Source of the DNA: Candidatus Kapaibacterium sp.
GTDB taxonomy: Bacteria; Bacteroidota; Ignavibacteria; Kapaibacteriales; UBA961
Length of the DNA stretch: 12,034 bases
NCBI GenBank assembly: GCA_023259575.1
Contig: JALRHN010000056.1
Location: 1 to 12,034 of the forward strand
Direction of reading: 5' to 3'
Shown here: positions 1 to 5,964 of the stretch, one piece after another
How positions within the stretch are numbered: the stretch's first letter is position 1
Layout of the letters: every line of letters starts with the position of its first letter
The notes under the pieces: generated by a model
What the model saw: the letters and a program-made list of their open reading frames with translations, nothing else
Told to the model about the DNA's origin: nothing
Database searches by the model: none
Translations under genes and position numbers: made by a program

Positions 1-687
1 ATTCGTTCTAAACGATTTATTCATTGTCATTCTTATGTTCAAAGCGAAATTCTTATGCTCATAAGATTAGCAGAGGAATTCAAATTTAAAGTAAATACTT
101 TTACGCACATTTTAGAAGGGTATAAAGTAGCAAAGGAAATGTCTGAACATGGAGTTGGCGGTTCTAGCTTTGCAGATTGGTGGGCTTATAAATTTGAAGT
201 TTTTGATGCTATTCCTCAAAATTCAGGGATTATGCATGAACAAGGTGTTACTGTTGCAATCAATTCTGATGATGCAGAAATGGCCAGAAGATTAAATCAA
301 GAAGCTGGAAAATCTGTTAAATATGGAAATGTACCAGAAGAAGAAGCAATTAAATTTGTAACGATAAATCCGGCAAAGCTTCTTAAAGTTGATAATTCAA
401 TCGGCTCTCTAGAAATTGGTAAAGATGCAGATTTAGTTGTGTGGAGCGCAAATCCTTTGTCTAATTTTTCTAAACCAGAACAAACTTATATTGATGGGAA
501 ATGTTATTTCGATAGAAAAACCGATGAACTCTTAAGAAAAAGAGATGCAGCAATGAGAGCTGCACTCGAACAAAAAGCTATTGAATTTGCAAATAATGGT
601 GAAACTACTCGTATTAAAACAGGTTCTAAAAAACACCTATATGATTGCGAAGATATTTTTGATGAGATTGCTGGTTCTGAAGACTAA
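1..687 (+). CDS. Amidohydrolase family protein, C-terminal part (5' end outside window)
   Basis: The frame is open from base 1, so this is the last 228 residues of a longer protein and no start is visible. It looks like the C-terminal half of a metal-dependent amidohydrolase barrel of the imidazolonepropionase-like type common in Bacteroidota. Residues are numbered from base 1. HCHSY (8-12, H10) and THILEGYK (35-42, H36) fit the two metal-binding histidines late in the barrel. INSDDAE (87-93, D90) fits the catalytic aspartate on the last strand. NPAKLL, then GSLEIGKDADLVVW, is the usual return to the small beta domain, where composite amidohydrolases end. A charged tail of about 60 residues follows. 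The substrate cannot be read from the sequence; relatives include peptidases and exported enzymes of unknown substrate. A hairpin terminator follows 21 bases after the stop. The family assignment is firm, the reaction is not. Confidence 0.88.
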   Translation: MRSKRFIHCHSYVQSEILMLIRLAEEFKFKVNTFTHILEGYKVAKEMSEHGVGGSSFADWWAYKFEVFDAIPQNSGIMHEQGVTVAINSDDAEMARRLNQEAGKSVKYGNVPEEEAIKFVTINPAKLLKVDNSIGSLEIGKDADLVVWSANPLSNFSKPEQTYIDGKCYFDRKTDELLRKRDAAMRAALEQKAIEFANNGETTRIKTGSKKHLYDCEDIFDEIAGSED

Positions 688-708
688 CATAAATGAGATA
701 ATTGAGAG

Positions 709-742
709 ACCGTTCTGAATCTAGTATTCGAACGGTTTTTTT
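709..742 (+). terminator. Intrinsic terminator after the amidohydrolase gene
   Basis: ACCGTTC (709-715) pairs with GAACGGT (730-736). Past one bulged T the stem continues GAAT/ATTC around a 5-base loop, and the right arm runs into seven T residues. It ends the upstream transcript. It lies only 28 bases before the comEC start, so comEC must be served by a promoter overlapping this hairpin or by read-through. No convincing TAnnTTTG box is visible between them. Confidence 0.85.
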
Positions 743-770
743 ATTTTAGTCACAATTTCAGGGGAACATT

Positions 771-2696
771 ATGAAAACATTTACTATATATCCTGCATTA
801 AAGTTATTGATTGCCATTATCTTTGGAATTGCAATGTGCAATGCTGGAAAATATAGCATTCACTCTACTACTTTTTTGGTATTTAGCATCATTTTTATAG
901 TAATTGGGATTCATAAATTATCAAGAAATTATAGTTATTGGCTTTCTGCAATATTCTTGGGGATGTGGATTGGACAAAGATCCAATGAAATTGAGATCCA
1001 TTCTCAAAGAAAAATTATTCCAAGGATGGATGCCACTATCAAGGGTGAAATTGTCTCTATTGTCCAAAAAGACAGTCTTTATGCTATCTATATTATAAAA
1101 GGATGGATAAATATCAAGCAATTACCGAGGATAGAATCTTGCAGAATTCTTTTAACAATTGGGGAAGCAAAACAATCTAAAAACCTTTCTGTTGGATCGA
1201 TTATATGGAGTACTGCCGACGTTTCTTTGCCAGAACCAACTCTATTACCTGGACTATTTAATCAAGCTGCATATTGCAAAGCACTTGATATTCAATTTTG
1301 TGCATTCGCAAAATCAAAGAATACAGCGATTTTAGAGAGAAAAAATACCTTCTATTCTTATGCTTACTCTAGCTCACAATATATACAGTCAATAATTGAT
1401 TCAATATATCCACAATCAACAGAAAACATAGTTATAGGTTTATTATTAGGAGAAACCAAAGGAATAAGCCAAGAGATAAAAAAAGCATATACTATGGCAG
1501 GAACAGCTCATATTTTATCAGTTAGTGGCTTTCATACAGGTATCATTGCATTTGGATTAACATTGGTTTTAGGATTTATTAATACAGGATGGATAAGATT
1601 AATTGTCTTTACTGTATGTCTTTCACTATTTTTATTGATTACAGGGATGGATCCACCAGCGATTAGAGCAGGCATTATGTCTTTTATTTCTATGTCAATT
1701 CAATTATCAGGAAGAAAACAATATCCTATAAATATACTGAGTGCTGTGATTATAGTAATGTTGATATCAGACCCATCTTTACTATACTCCGCAGGCTTTT
1801 TTATGTCAATTTGCGCAATGATTGGCTTATTAATTTTTTCTCCATTAATTAAAAAACAGTTCATAGCACTTGGCCTACAAAAAATTTTACCACAATGGCT
1901 GATAGATTCAATTTCTGTCTCTTTTTCTGCATCTATTATAATGGCACCAATCATTGGCTATTATTTTGAAACGATTTCTTTAATAAGTCCAATCGCAAAT
2001 ATCTTCTTATTACCTGGCATTAGTTTGGCGATGATTTGGAGCATTTTTGCTATTGTATTGTACCCCATACATCATGGAATTTCTCTATTATATGTATTAC
2101 CCTCACATTATGCATTGAATACTATCAATTCTATTCATCTATGGATTGCAGAATGTTCATGGATTGAATTTCATTCTCATTATGCGTGGATATATGGAAT
2201 AGCAATATGTGCGATAAGCATCTATATATGTAACTGTAAGAATAAAACAGTTTTTTTCTTAAGGATTATAAGTTCAATTATTGTTTTTTGGGGAATCCAC
2301 TCATTTATACAAGTACAAGAAATTCAGGATAAGGACAAAATTTCACATACAATCTCATTGTATTCTGGAAGAAAGACGATTGGATTATTTACTCAATCAA
2401 GTTATAATCAGCAGATCACATTTTTGCTATTTGACAGAAAAGCACATCAGTATTCGACTGTAGATAATACCATTCTTAATTTTATGCACAAGAATAGTCC
2501 AAAAAAAATTTCACTATATGTTGCTGGAAGGTGTTCTATTATGACAGCTAAATCGATACAAAAAAGGGAGCTTAACGCATCTTTGGTATATAAAGAAGTA
2601 AAGCCTACATTATTCTATAAATATGTATGCTTACTAGTAAAAAACACAAACAAGGCTAAGCATTTTGTGCAGATTATTGACATTCCCGACTATTGA
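771..2696 (+). CDS. comEC: ComEC/Rec2-type competence membrane channel lacking the metallo-hydrolase domain
   Basis: Inner-membrane protein that in the ComEC/Rec2 family carries single-stranded DNA into the cytoplasm during natural transformation. Residues 5-65 hold hydrophobic segments. Residues about 85-180 form the soluble N-terminal domain, ending in the typical PGLFNQAAYCKALDI (160-174). The competence domain follows from about 218 with GLLLGETKGIS (223-233), GTAHILSVSGFHTG (244-257) and DPPAIRAGIM (294-303), all family hallmarks, plus several more membrane helices to about 510. The last 120 residues show no HxHxDH-type metal site, so the beta-lactamase-like domain seen in longer ComEC proteins is absent; shorter forms of this kind are known in Bacteroidota. 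The ATG follows AGGGGAAC at a suitable distance. The end overlaps the convergent gmhA by 7 bases. No other competence gene is in view. Confidence 0.9.
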   Translation: MKTFTIYPALKLLIAIIFGIAMCNAGKYSIHSTTFLVFSIIFIVIGIHKLSRNYSYWLSAIFLGMWIGQRSNEIEIHSQRKIIPRMDATIKGEIVSIVQKDSLYAIYIIKGWINIKQLPRIESCRILLTIGEAKQSKNLSVGSIIWSTADVSLPEPTLLPGLFNQAAYCKALDIQFCAFAKSKNTAILERKNTFYSYAYSSSQYIQSIIDSIYPQSTENIVIGLLLGETKGISQEIKKAYTMAGTAHILSVSGFHTGIIAFGLTLVLGFINTGWIRLIVFTVCLSLFLLITGMDPPAIRAGIMSFISMSIQLSGRKQYPINILSAVIIVMLISDPSLLYSAGFFMSICAMIGLLIFSPLIKKQFIALGLQKILPQWLIDSISVSFSASIIMAPIIGYYFETISLISPIANIFLLPGISLAMIWSIFAIVLYPIHHGISLLYVLPSHYALNTINSIHLWIAECSWIEFHSHYAWIYGIAICAISIYICNCKNKTVFFLRIISSIIVFWGIHSFIQVQEIQDKDKISHTISLYSGRKTIGLFTQSSYNQQITFLLFDRKAHQYSTVDNTILNFMHKNSPKKISLYVAGRCSIMTAKSIQKRELNASLVYKEVKPTLFYKYVCLLVKNTNKAKHFVQIIDIPDY

Positions 2697-3283
2697 AACA
2701 ATTCTGGAAATAACATTTCTTCGATGATCTCACACCAAATATGTCCAATCATAATATGTGATTCTTGAATACGAGCAGTAACAGAACTAGGAACAATTAC
2801 TGCATCTTCGCAATCATCAATTAAAGTACCACCAGTTCCGCCTAATAAACCAATAGTATACACATCTTGTTTTTTGGCTTGGATAATAGCCCTTTTTACA
2901 TTTTCAGAATTTCCACTAGTAGAAATACCAATTAATACATCACCAGGCCGACCATAAGCTTCAACGCATCGTGCAAAAACATTTTCAAATCCAATATCAT
3001 TACCTCCAGCAGTCATAATAGAGGGGTCTACAGTTAAAGCAATTGCAGGAATAGCTGCTCTATTAATATGACCTCTTAATCTAATAACAAGCTCTGCAGC
3101 TAAATGCTGAGAATCTGCGGCACTTCCACCATTGCCACAAAACAATATTTTACCCCCATTCTTACATCTATCGGCCAAAAGCAGTCCTATTCTCTCTATT
3201 TCTTGCTTTTGATGCACCAATAATAATTCTTTTGTAGCAATAGAATCTTTTACTACTTGTTCAATTAAACCTGAAAAATGCAT
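2690..3283 (-). CDS. gmhA: Sedoheptulose-7-phosphate isomerase (SIS domain)
   Basis: Converts sedoheptulose 7-phosphate to D-glycero-D-manno-heptose 7-phosphate, the first step toward the activated heptose used for lipopolysaccharide core or other surface glycans; cytoplasmic. At 197 residues the length is normal for GmhA. A helical N-terminus leads into the SIS fold. CGNGGSAADSQHLAAEL (49-65) carries the phosphate-binding serine loop and metal-type ligands H60 and E64. GISTSGNSENV (119-129) is the second sugar-phosphate loop. Q173 and H181 in RIQESHIMIGH complete the His-Glu-Gln-His set known for the family. No other heptose gene is adjacent, so it appears to be a single-gene unit read leftward from the promoter at 3337-3366. 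The ATG at 3283 is about ten bases downstream of AAAGAG. Its 3' end overlaps comEC by 7 bases with no terminator visible. A less specific SIS-family phosphosugar isomerase is the only real alternative. Confidence 0.9.
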   Translation of the reverse strand: MHFSGLIEQVVKDSIATKELLLVHQKQEIERIGLLLADRCKNGGKILFCGNGGSAADSQHLAAELVIRLRGHINRAAIPAIALTVDPSIMTAGGNDIGFENVFARCVEAYGRPGDVLIGISTSGNSENVKRAIIQAKKQDVYTIGLLGGTGGTLIDDCEDAVIVPSSVTARIQESHIMIGHIWCEIIEEMLFPELFQ

Positions 3284-3336
3284 AAAACAAACTCTTTAGT
3301 TAAATATGAAAGAAGATGTGAATACAATAATATCAA

Positions 3337-3366
3337 CAAAAGTACGATATCTGCAAAGTATTCAAT
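3337..3366 (-). promoter_or_regulatory. Bacteroidota-type promoter for gmhA
   Basis: On the minus strand TACTTTTG (3344 down to 3337) matches the -7 element TAnnTTTG exactly. ATTG (3366 down to 3363) sits 18 bases upstream, close to the usual 19-20 base spacing for the -33 TTTG element. The predicted start near 3331 gives a leader of about 48 bases before gmhA. This is a motif match only. Confidence 0.5.
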
Positions 3367-3416
3367 ATTTGTATTATACTGCAAAATCAAATAAATATTG
3401 TTAGATGATAAAATCT

Positions 3417-3448
3417 TTTGAAGTGACTATGCAGATTGTGTAAATTAA
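3417..3448 (+). promoter_or_regulatory. Possible promoter for the HPr-dnaN unit
   Basis: TTTG (3417-3420), a 20-base spacer and TAAATTAA (3441-3448) resemble the Bacteroidota TTTG-N19/20-TAnnTTTG promoter. The -33 box is perfect, while the -7 box keeps TA and the first two T residues only. It would start transcription near 3453, about 33 bases before the HPr ATG. With the gmhA promoter it fills the otherwise gene-free 202-base divergent spacer 3284-3485. Confidence 0.33.
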
Positions 3449-3485
3449 AAATATATTTAAGTAAAAATCAGATTATTTGATAAGC

Positions 3486-3752
3486 ATGTTAAAATCAACA
3501 GTAACAGTAAAAAACAGAGCTGGACTTCATACAAGGCCAGCTGCAGTACTTGTAAAGCTTGCTGCAAAATATAAATCAGAAATTTTTCTTGACAGAGATG
3601 GCTTTTCAATAAATGCTAAAAGCATTATTGGAGTTATGACATTAGCAGCAGAGCTTGGTTGCAAATTGGAAATTACTTGTGATGGGCCGGATGAAGCAAA
3701 GGCAATGGAAGAAATTGTGCTTTTCTTCAACTCTGGTTTTGGAGAATTATAA
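3486..3752 (+). CDS. HPr-family phosphocarrier protein
   Basis: Small phosphocarrier of the sugar phosphotransferase type, 88 residues, the normal HPr size. AGLHTRPAA places the active-site histidine at H15, where enzyme I would transfer phosphate. NAKSIIGVM places a serine at S46, the site used by HPr kinase/phosphorylase in organisms that have it. Both sites are intact, so the protein could act in phosphotransfer, in Ser-P regulation, or in both. No enzyme I, enzyme II or HPr kinase gene is in the window. I chose the ATG at 3486, which puts His and Ser at canonical positions 15 and 46; a TTG three codons upstream is in frame but less likely. dnaN begins 44 bases downstream with no terminator between, so co-transcription is likely. 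I cannot distinguish ptsH from paralogues such as crh or npr by name, but H15 rules out a Crh-type protein. Confidence 0.92.
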   Translation: MLKSTVTVKNRAGLHTRPAAVLVKLAAKYKSEIFLDRDGFSINAKSIIGVMTLAAELGCKLEITCDGPDEAKAMEEIVLFFNSGFGEL

Positions 3753-3796
3753 TTAGATTTTTCTTATTAATCTTTTAACTATTTCATAGAATTACA

Positions 3797-4906
3797 ATGA
3801 AATTTTCAGTCTCACTGGGCGATTTTCAAAAGGCAATACTTCGCATTTTACCTGCAATTCCCCCAAAATCAACATTGCCTGTATTAGAGCATATTCATTG
3901 CACATTGATCAACAATTCATTGTCAATGATAGCTTCAGATCAAGAAATGACGATATCAACTTCTCTTGAATGCCATGCAGAATCTGAAGGTTCGGTACTT
4001 ATACCAGCAAGAAAGCTTAATGAGTTGATTAAGTCTTTAGGATCTGAAGGTACTGTAGAGATTGACATATCCGCAAATCTTGATTTGACCTTTACTACTT
4101 CAGCTGGCAAGTTTACAATGAAAGGCATGGATAGCAATGATTATCCAATGCAACCTGTTTTCCCTGAAGGAGAATCAGCACTATTTACTTCAACTGATAT
4201 CATGAAAATTGCTAATAAAGCAATGTTTGCTGTTTCAGATGATGAATATCGTCCAGCAATGACAGGTGTGCTATTTCAATTTAGAGGCAATCGTGTATTA
4301 GGAGTTGCTACAGATAGTTATAGATTAGCACGAGTAACAATTAATGCTTCTAATTTACCAGAGGATTTAGATGTGATTATCCCATCTAGAGCTATGGAAA
4401 TTCTTAGAAAAGTTGATTCTGATGTATTGATGAGTGTTACAAGAACTCATGCAAGATTTTCTTTGAATAATACAACAATTATTACAAGAATTATCGACGA
4501 ACGTTTTCCTCCTTATGAAAATGTAATCCCTGCTGACAATGATAAAACTGCAATTGTTAATCAAAGAGAATTAGTAAATGTTATTAGAAGAGTAGCTTTA
4601 TTTACTTCTTCATCAAGCCGCCAAATTAAAATTTCATTAGAGCCAAATATTCTCCATATTCACGGAGAAGATGATGAATCTGGAAGTATTGCTGATGAAT
4701 CTATTGCTTGCGAATTTTATGGCGCAGAACATTTTGAAATAGGATTCAATCATAAATATCTTGAAGAAGCATTACAGCAATTAGCTGTAGATGGAAATAC
4801 AATGATTCGATTTTCATTTTCTTCAGCAAATAGGGCTACATTGATTGAACCAGAGCCTGGTAATAATGAATTATTAATCCTTGTTATGCCTGTGCGATTG
4901 AATTAA
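3797..4906 (+). CDS. dnaN: DNA polymerase III beta subunit (sliding clamp)
   Basis: Ring-forming processivity factor that tethers DNA polymerase III and other partners to DNA. At 369 residues it has the standard bacterial length, with three clamp domains of about 120 residues each. Visible landmarks are MKGMDSNDYP (108-117) at the end of domain 1, GVATDSYRLAR (169-179) lining the partner-binding groove, RFPPYENVIP (236-245) near the domain 2/3 boundary, and the canonical C-terminal MPVRLN (364-369), which also shapes the groove. The ATG at 3797 starts the conserved MKFSV. Unlike the classic dnaA-dnaN-recF order, it follows an HPr gene and faces two unknown genes, so this position is not evidence for a replication origin. 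A strong two-way hairpin ends the unit right after the stop. Confidence 0.97.
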   Translation: MKFSVSLGDFQKAILRILPAIPPKSTLPVLEHIHCTLINNSLSMIASDQEMTISTSLECHAESEGSVLIPARKLNELIKSLGSEGTVEIDISANLDLTFTTSAGKFTMKGMDSNDYPMQPVFPEGESALFTSTDIMKIANKAMFAVSDDEYRPAMTGVLFQFRGNRVLGVATDSYRLARVTINASNLPEDLDVIIPSRAMEILRKVDSDVLMSVTRTHARFSLNNTTIITRIIDERFPPYENVIPADNDKTAIVNQRELVNVIRRVALFTSSSSRQIKISLEPNILHIHGEDDESGSIADESIACEFYGAEHFEIGFNHKYLEEALQQLAVDGNTMIRFSFSSANRATLIEPEPGNNELLILVMPVRLN

Positions 4907-4911
4907 AAAGT

Positions 4912-4947
4912 AAAAAGGCTAAGAATTAAATTTCTTAGCCTTTTTTT
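4912..4947. terminator. Two-way intrinsic terminator between dnaN and the convergent operon
   Basis: GGCTAAGAA (4917-4925) and TTCTTAGCC (4932-4940) form a perfect 9-bp stem with a 6-base loop. Five A residues lie on the left and seven T residues on the right, so it works in both directions. It serves dnaN on the plus strand and the minus-strand gene ending at 4946, whose stop codon touches the T-run. Confidence 0.92.
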
Positions 4948-5233
4948 AAAAATCAAGCGGTATAGTTGTTTCTTGGTTCTTCCTGTTTTTTTCCTGTTCA
5001 ATAATCAATCTAACTGCAGGCTTTATAGAAAGTAATTCTAAATTATGCATAGAGATCACTTTTGCCAGTACAGAAATTCTTGATTCTAAAGGAACTAAAG
5101 AATTAAGAACAATATAATTATCCTGTTTCATACGGCAATCACCACTTCTAAAATTACCCTTCTCCCTGCGAACTGTATAATTCAACAAAGAAGCAATGGA
5201 TAGCAATTCCTCTAAAATACTTTGAAGTTTCAC
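4946..5233 (-). CDS. Small conserved-looking protein of unknown function (95 aa)
   Basis: I do not recognise a named family. The 95-residue product has no signal peptide or membrane helix, so it is probably cytoplasmic. Residues 1-18 are predicted helix (MKLQSILEELLSIASLLN). Next comes a compact patterned stretch, YTVRREKGNFRSGDCRMKQ (19-37), with one cysteine at C33, then a hydrophobic strand YIVLN (40-44). A helix follows after PLESRISVLAKVI (48-60), then KPAVRLIIEQE (71-81) and a polar tail. The mix of charged turns and short strands looks like a folded alpha/beta protein under selection, and I have an impression of similar small proteins in Ignavibacteria-like genomes, which I cannot verify here. 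It lies 33 bases after the membrane-protein gene on the same strand, so the two probably share a transcript that runs toward dnaN. Confidence 0.75.
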   Translation of the reverse strand: MKLQSILEELLSIASLLNYTVRREKGNFRSGDCRMKQDNYIVLNSLVPLESRISVLAKVISMHNLELLSIKPAVRLIIEQEKNRKNQETTIPLDF

Positions 5234-5266
5234 TTTGATACAGTTAATACATAAATGTGTAGATAA

Positions 5267-5791
5267 TTACTTGGCTTTTAGCGGCTGCCACGCTAAGAAA
5301 AGTAAAGCTGTAATATAAGAGAGAAAAGTTAAGAAACCTGCTGCTGTTAACCTTGGATCAAATCTCTCACGAAATACAATCAATAATTTATCAGCTTGTA
5401 ATAAACTAACAAAATCTATTGTATTGGTTAAATATACAAGCTTTGCATCTAGATACATTTGATAAAATTCTATAGGGCTACATAAAAAGAATAATACCAA
5501 TGCCATAAAGAGCCATCCAGATTTCTTTAGCTGCGAACTTTGTAAAACAACTATTCCTACAGCACATATAAATGAAACGATATAACCAATAATAGTATAA
5601 TAGGAAGTAATACCCATTAAACGAATAGAATAATTAATTTGCTGAATATTCAAAAAAGGTTTTAATTCAAGTGTGCCCGGAATAAATAAGTCAAATGCAA
5701 TAGCATTCCTTATAATTCCTCCACCGAACCACATAGATACTGCAAAAAAGAAGACAGCCAACAAGGCTTTTAAAACATTGGTGTTTTTCAT
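5267..5791 (-). CDS. Four-helix integral membrane protein of unknown function
   Basis: No family is recognised. The 174-residue product has four hydrophobic segments: about 7-28, 63-83, 92-107 and 149-168. A soluble loop of about 35 residues (29-62) lies between helices 1 and 2. A loop of about 40 residues (108-148) containing FRERFDPRLTAAG lies between helices 3 and 4. Lysines around helix 1 (K2, K8), between helices 2 and 3 (K89, K90) and at the C-terminus suggest, by the positive-inside rule, that both ends are cytoplasmic. The first segment could be a signal anchor. It is the first gene of a probable two-gene unit with the 95-residue protein downstream. A -7-like box lies only a few bases before its ATG, so the transcript may be almost leaderless. 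Confidence 0.78.
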   Translation of the reverse strand: MKNTNVLKALLAVFFFAVSMWFGGGIIRNAIAFDLFIPGTLELKPFLNIQQINYSIRLMGITSYYTIIGYIVSFICAVGIVVLQSSQLKKSGWLFMALVLFFLCSPIEFYQMYLDAKLVYLTNTIDFVSLLQADKLLIVFRERFDPRLTAAGFLTFLSYITALLFLAWQPLKAK

Positions 5792-5798
5792 AGTGTCT

Positions 5799-5806
5799 CA
5801 AAGATA
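5799..5806 (-). promoter_or_regulatory. Possible -7 element giving a nearly leaderless transcript
   Basis: The minus strand reads TATCTTTG (5806 down to 5799), an exact TAnnTTTG match. Transcription would begin about 4-5 bases downstream, only two or three bases before the ATG at 5791. No clear TTTG lies at the -33 spacing, so this is a half-supported promoter. Confidence 0.35.
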
Positions 5807-5859
5807 TACATTTTCTAAAACTATTTTAAGGATTTAGTCTTAGTTTTTTTCCACATTTT

Positions 5860-5867
5860 TACATTTG
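5860..5867 (+). promoter_or_regulatory. Possible -7 element upstream of the binding-protein gene
   Basis: TACATTTG matches TAnnTTTG exactly. No good -33 box lies 19-20 bases upstream; TTTAG at 5833-5837 is slightly too far. It would give a leader of about 90 bases to the ATG at 5965, and longer leaders to the internal start candidates. It sits in the 173-base divergent spacer 5792-5964, which is otherwise very AT-rich and holds no gene I can support. Confidence 0.28.
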
Positions 5868-5964
5868 TAAATATACTAAGCTTATCTTTCAATAAAATGC
5901 ATATATACAGCTTTATCTGTATGATTAACAATGATTTACACCATTTAATAATACTATAACTACA

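Noticed and set aside
28..57. Direct repeat ATTCTTATG occurring twice near the window start
   Set aside because: Short, AT-rich and within coding sequence; no larger structure.
3797..4906. Replication origin next to dnaN
   Set aside because: No dnaA gene, DnaA-box cluster or unwinding element was recognised near dnaN in the window.
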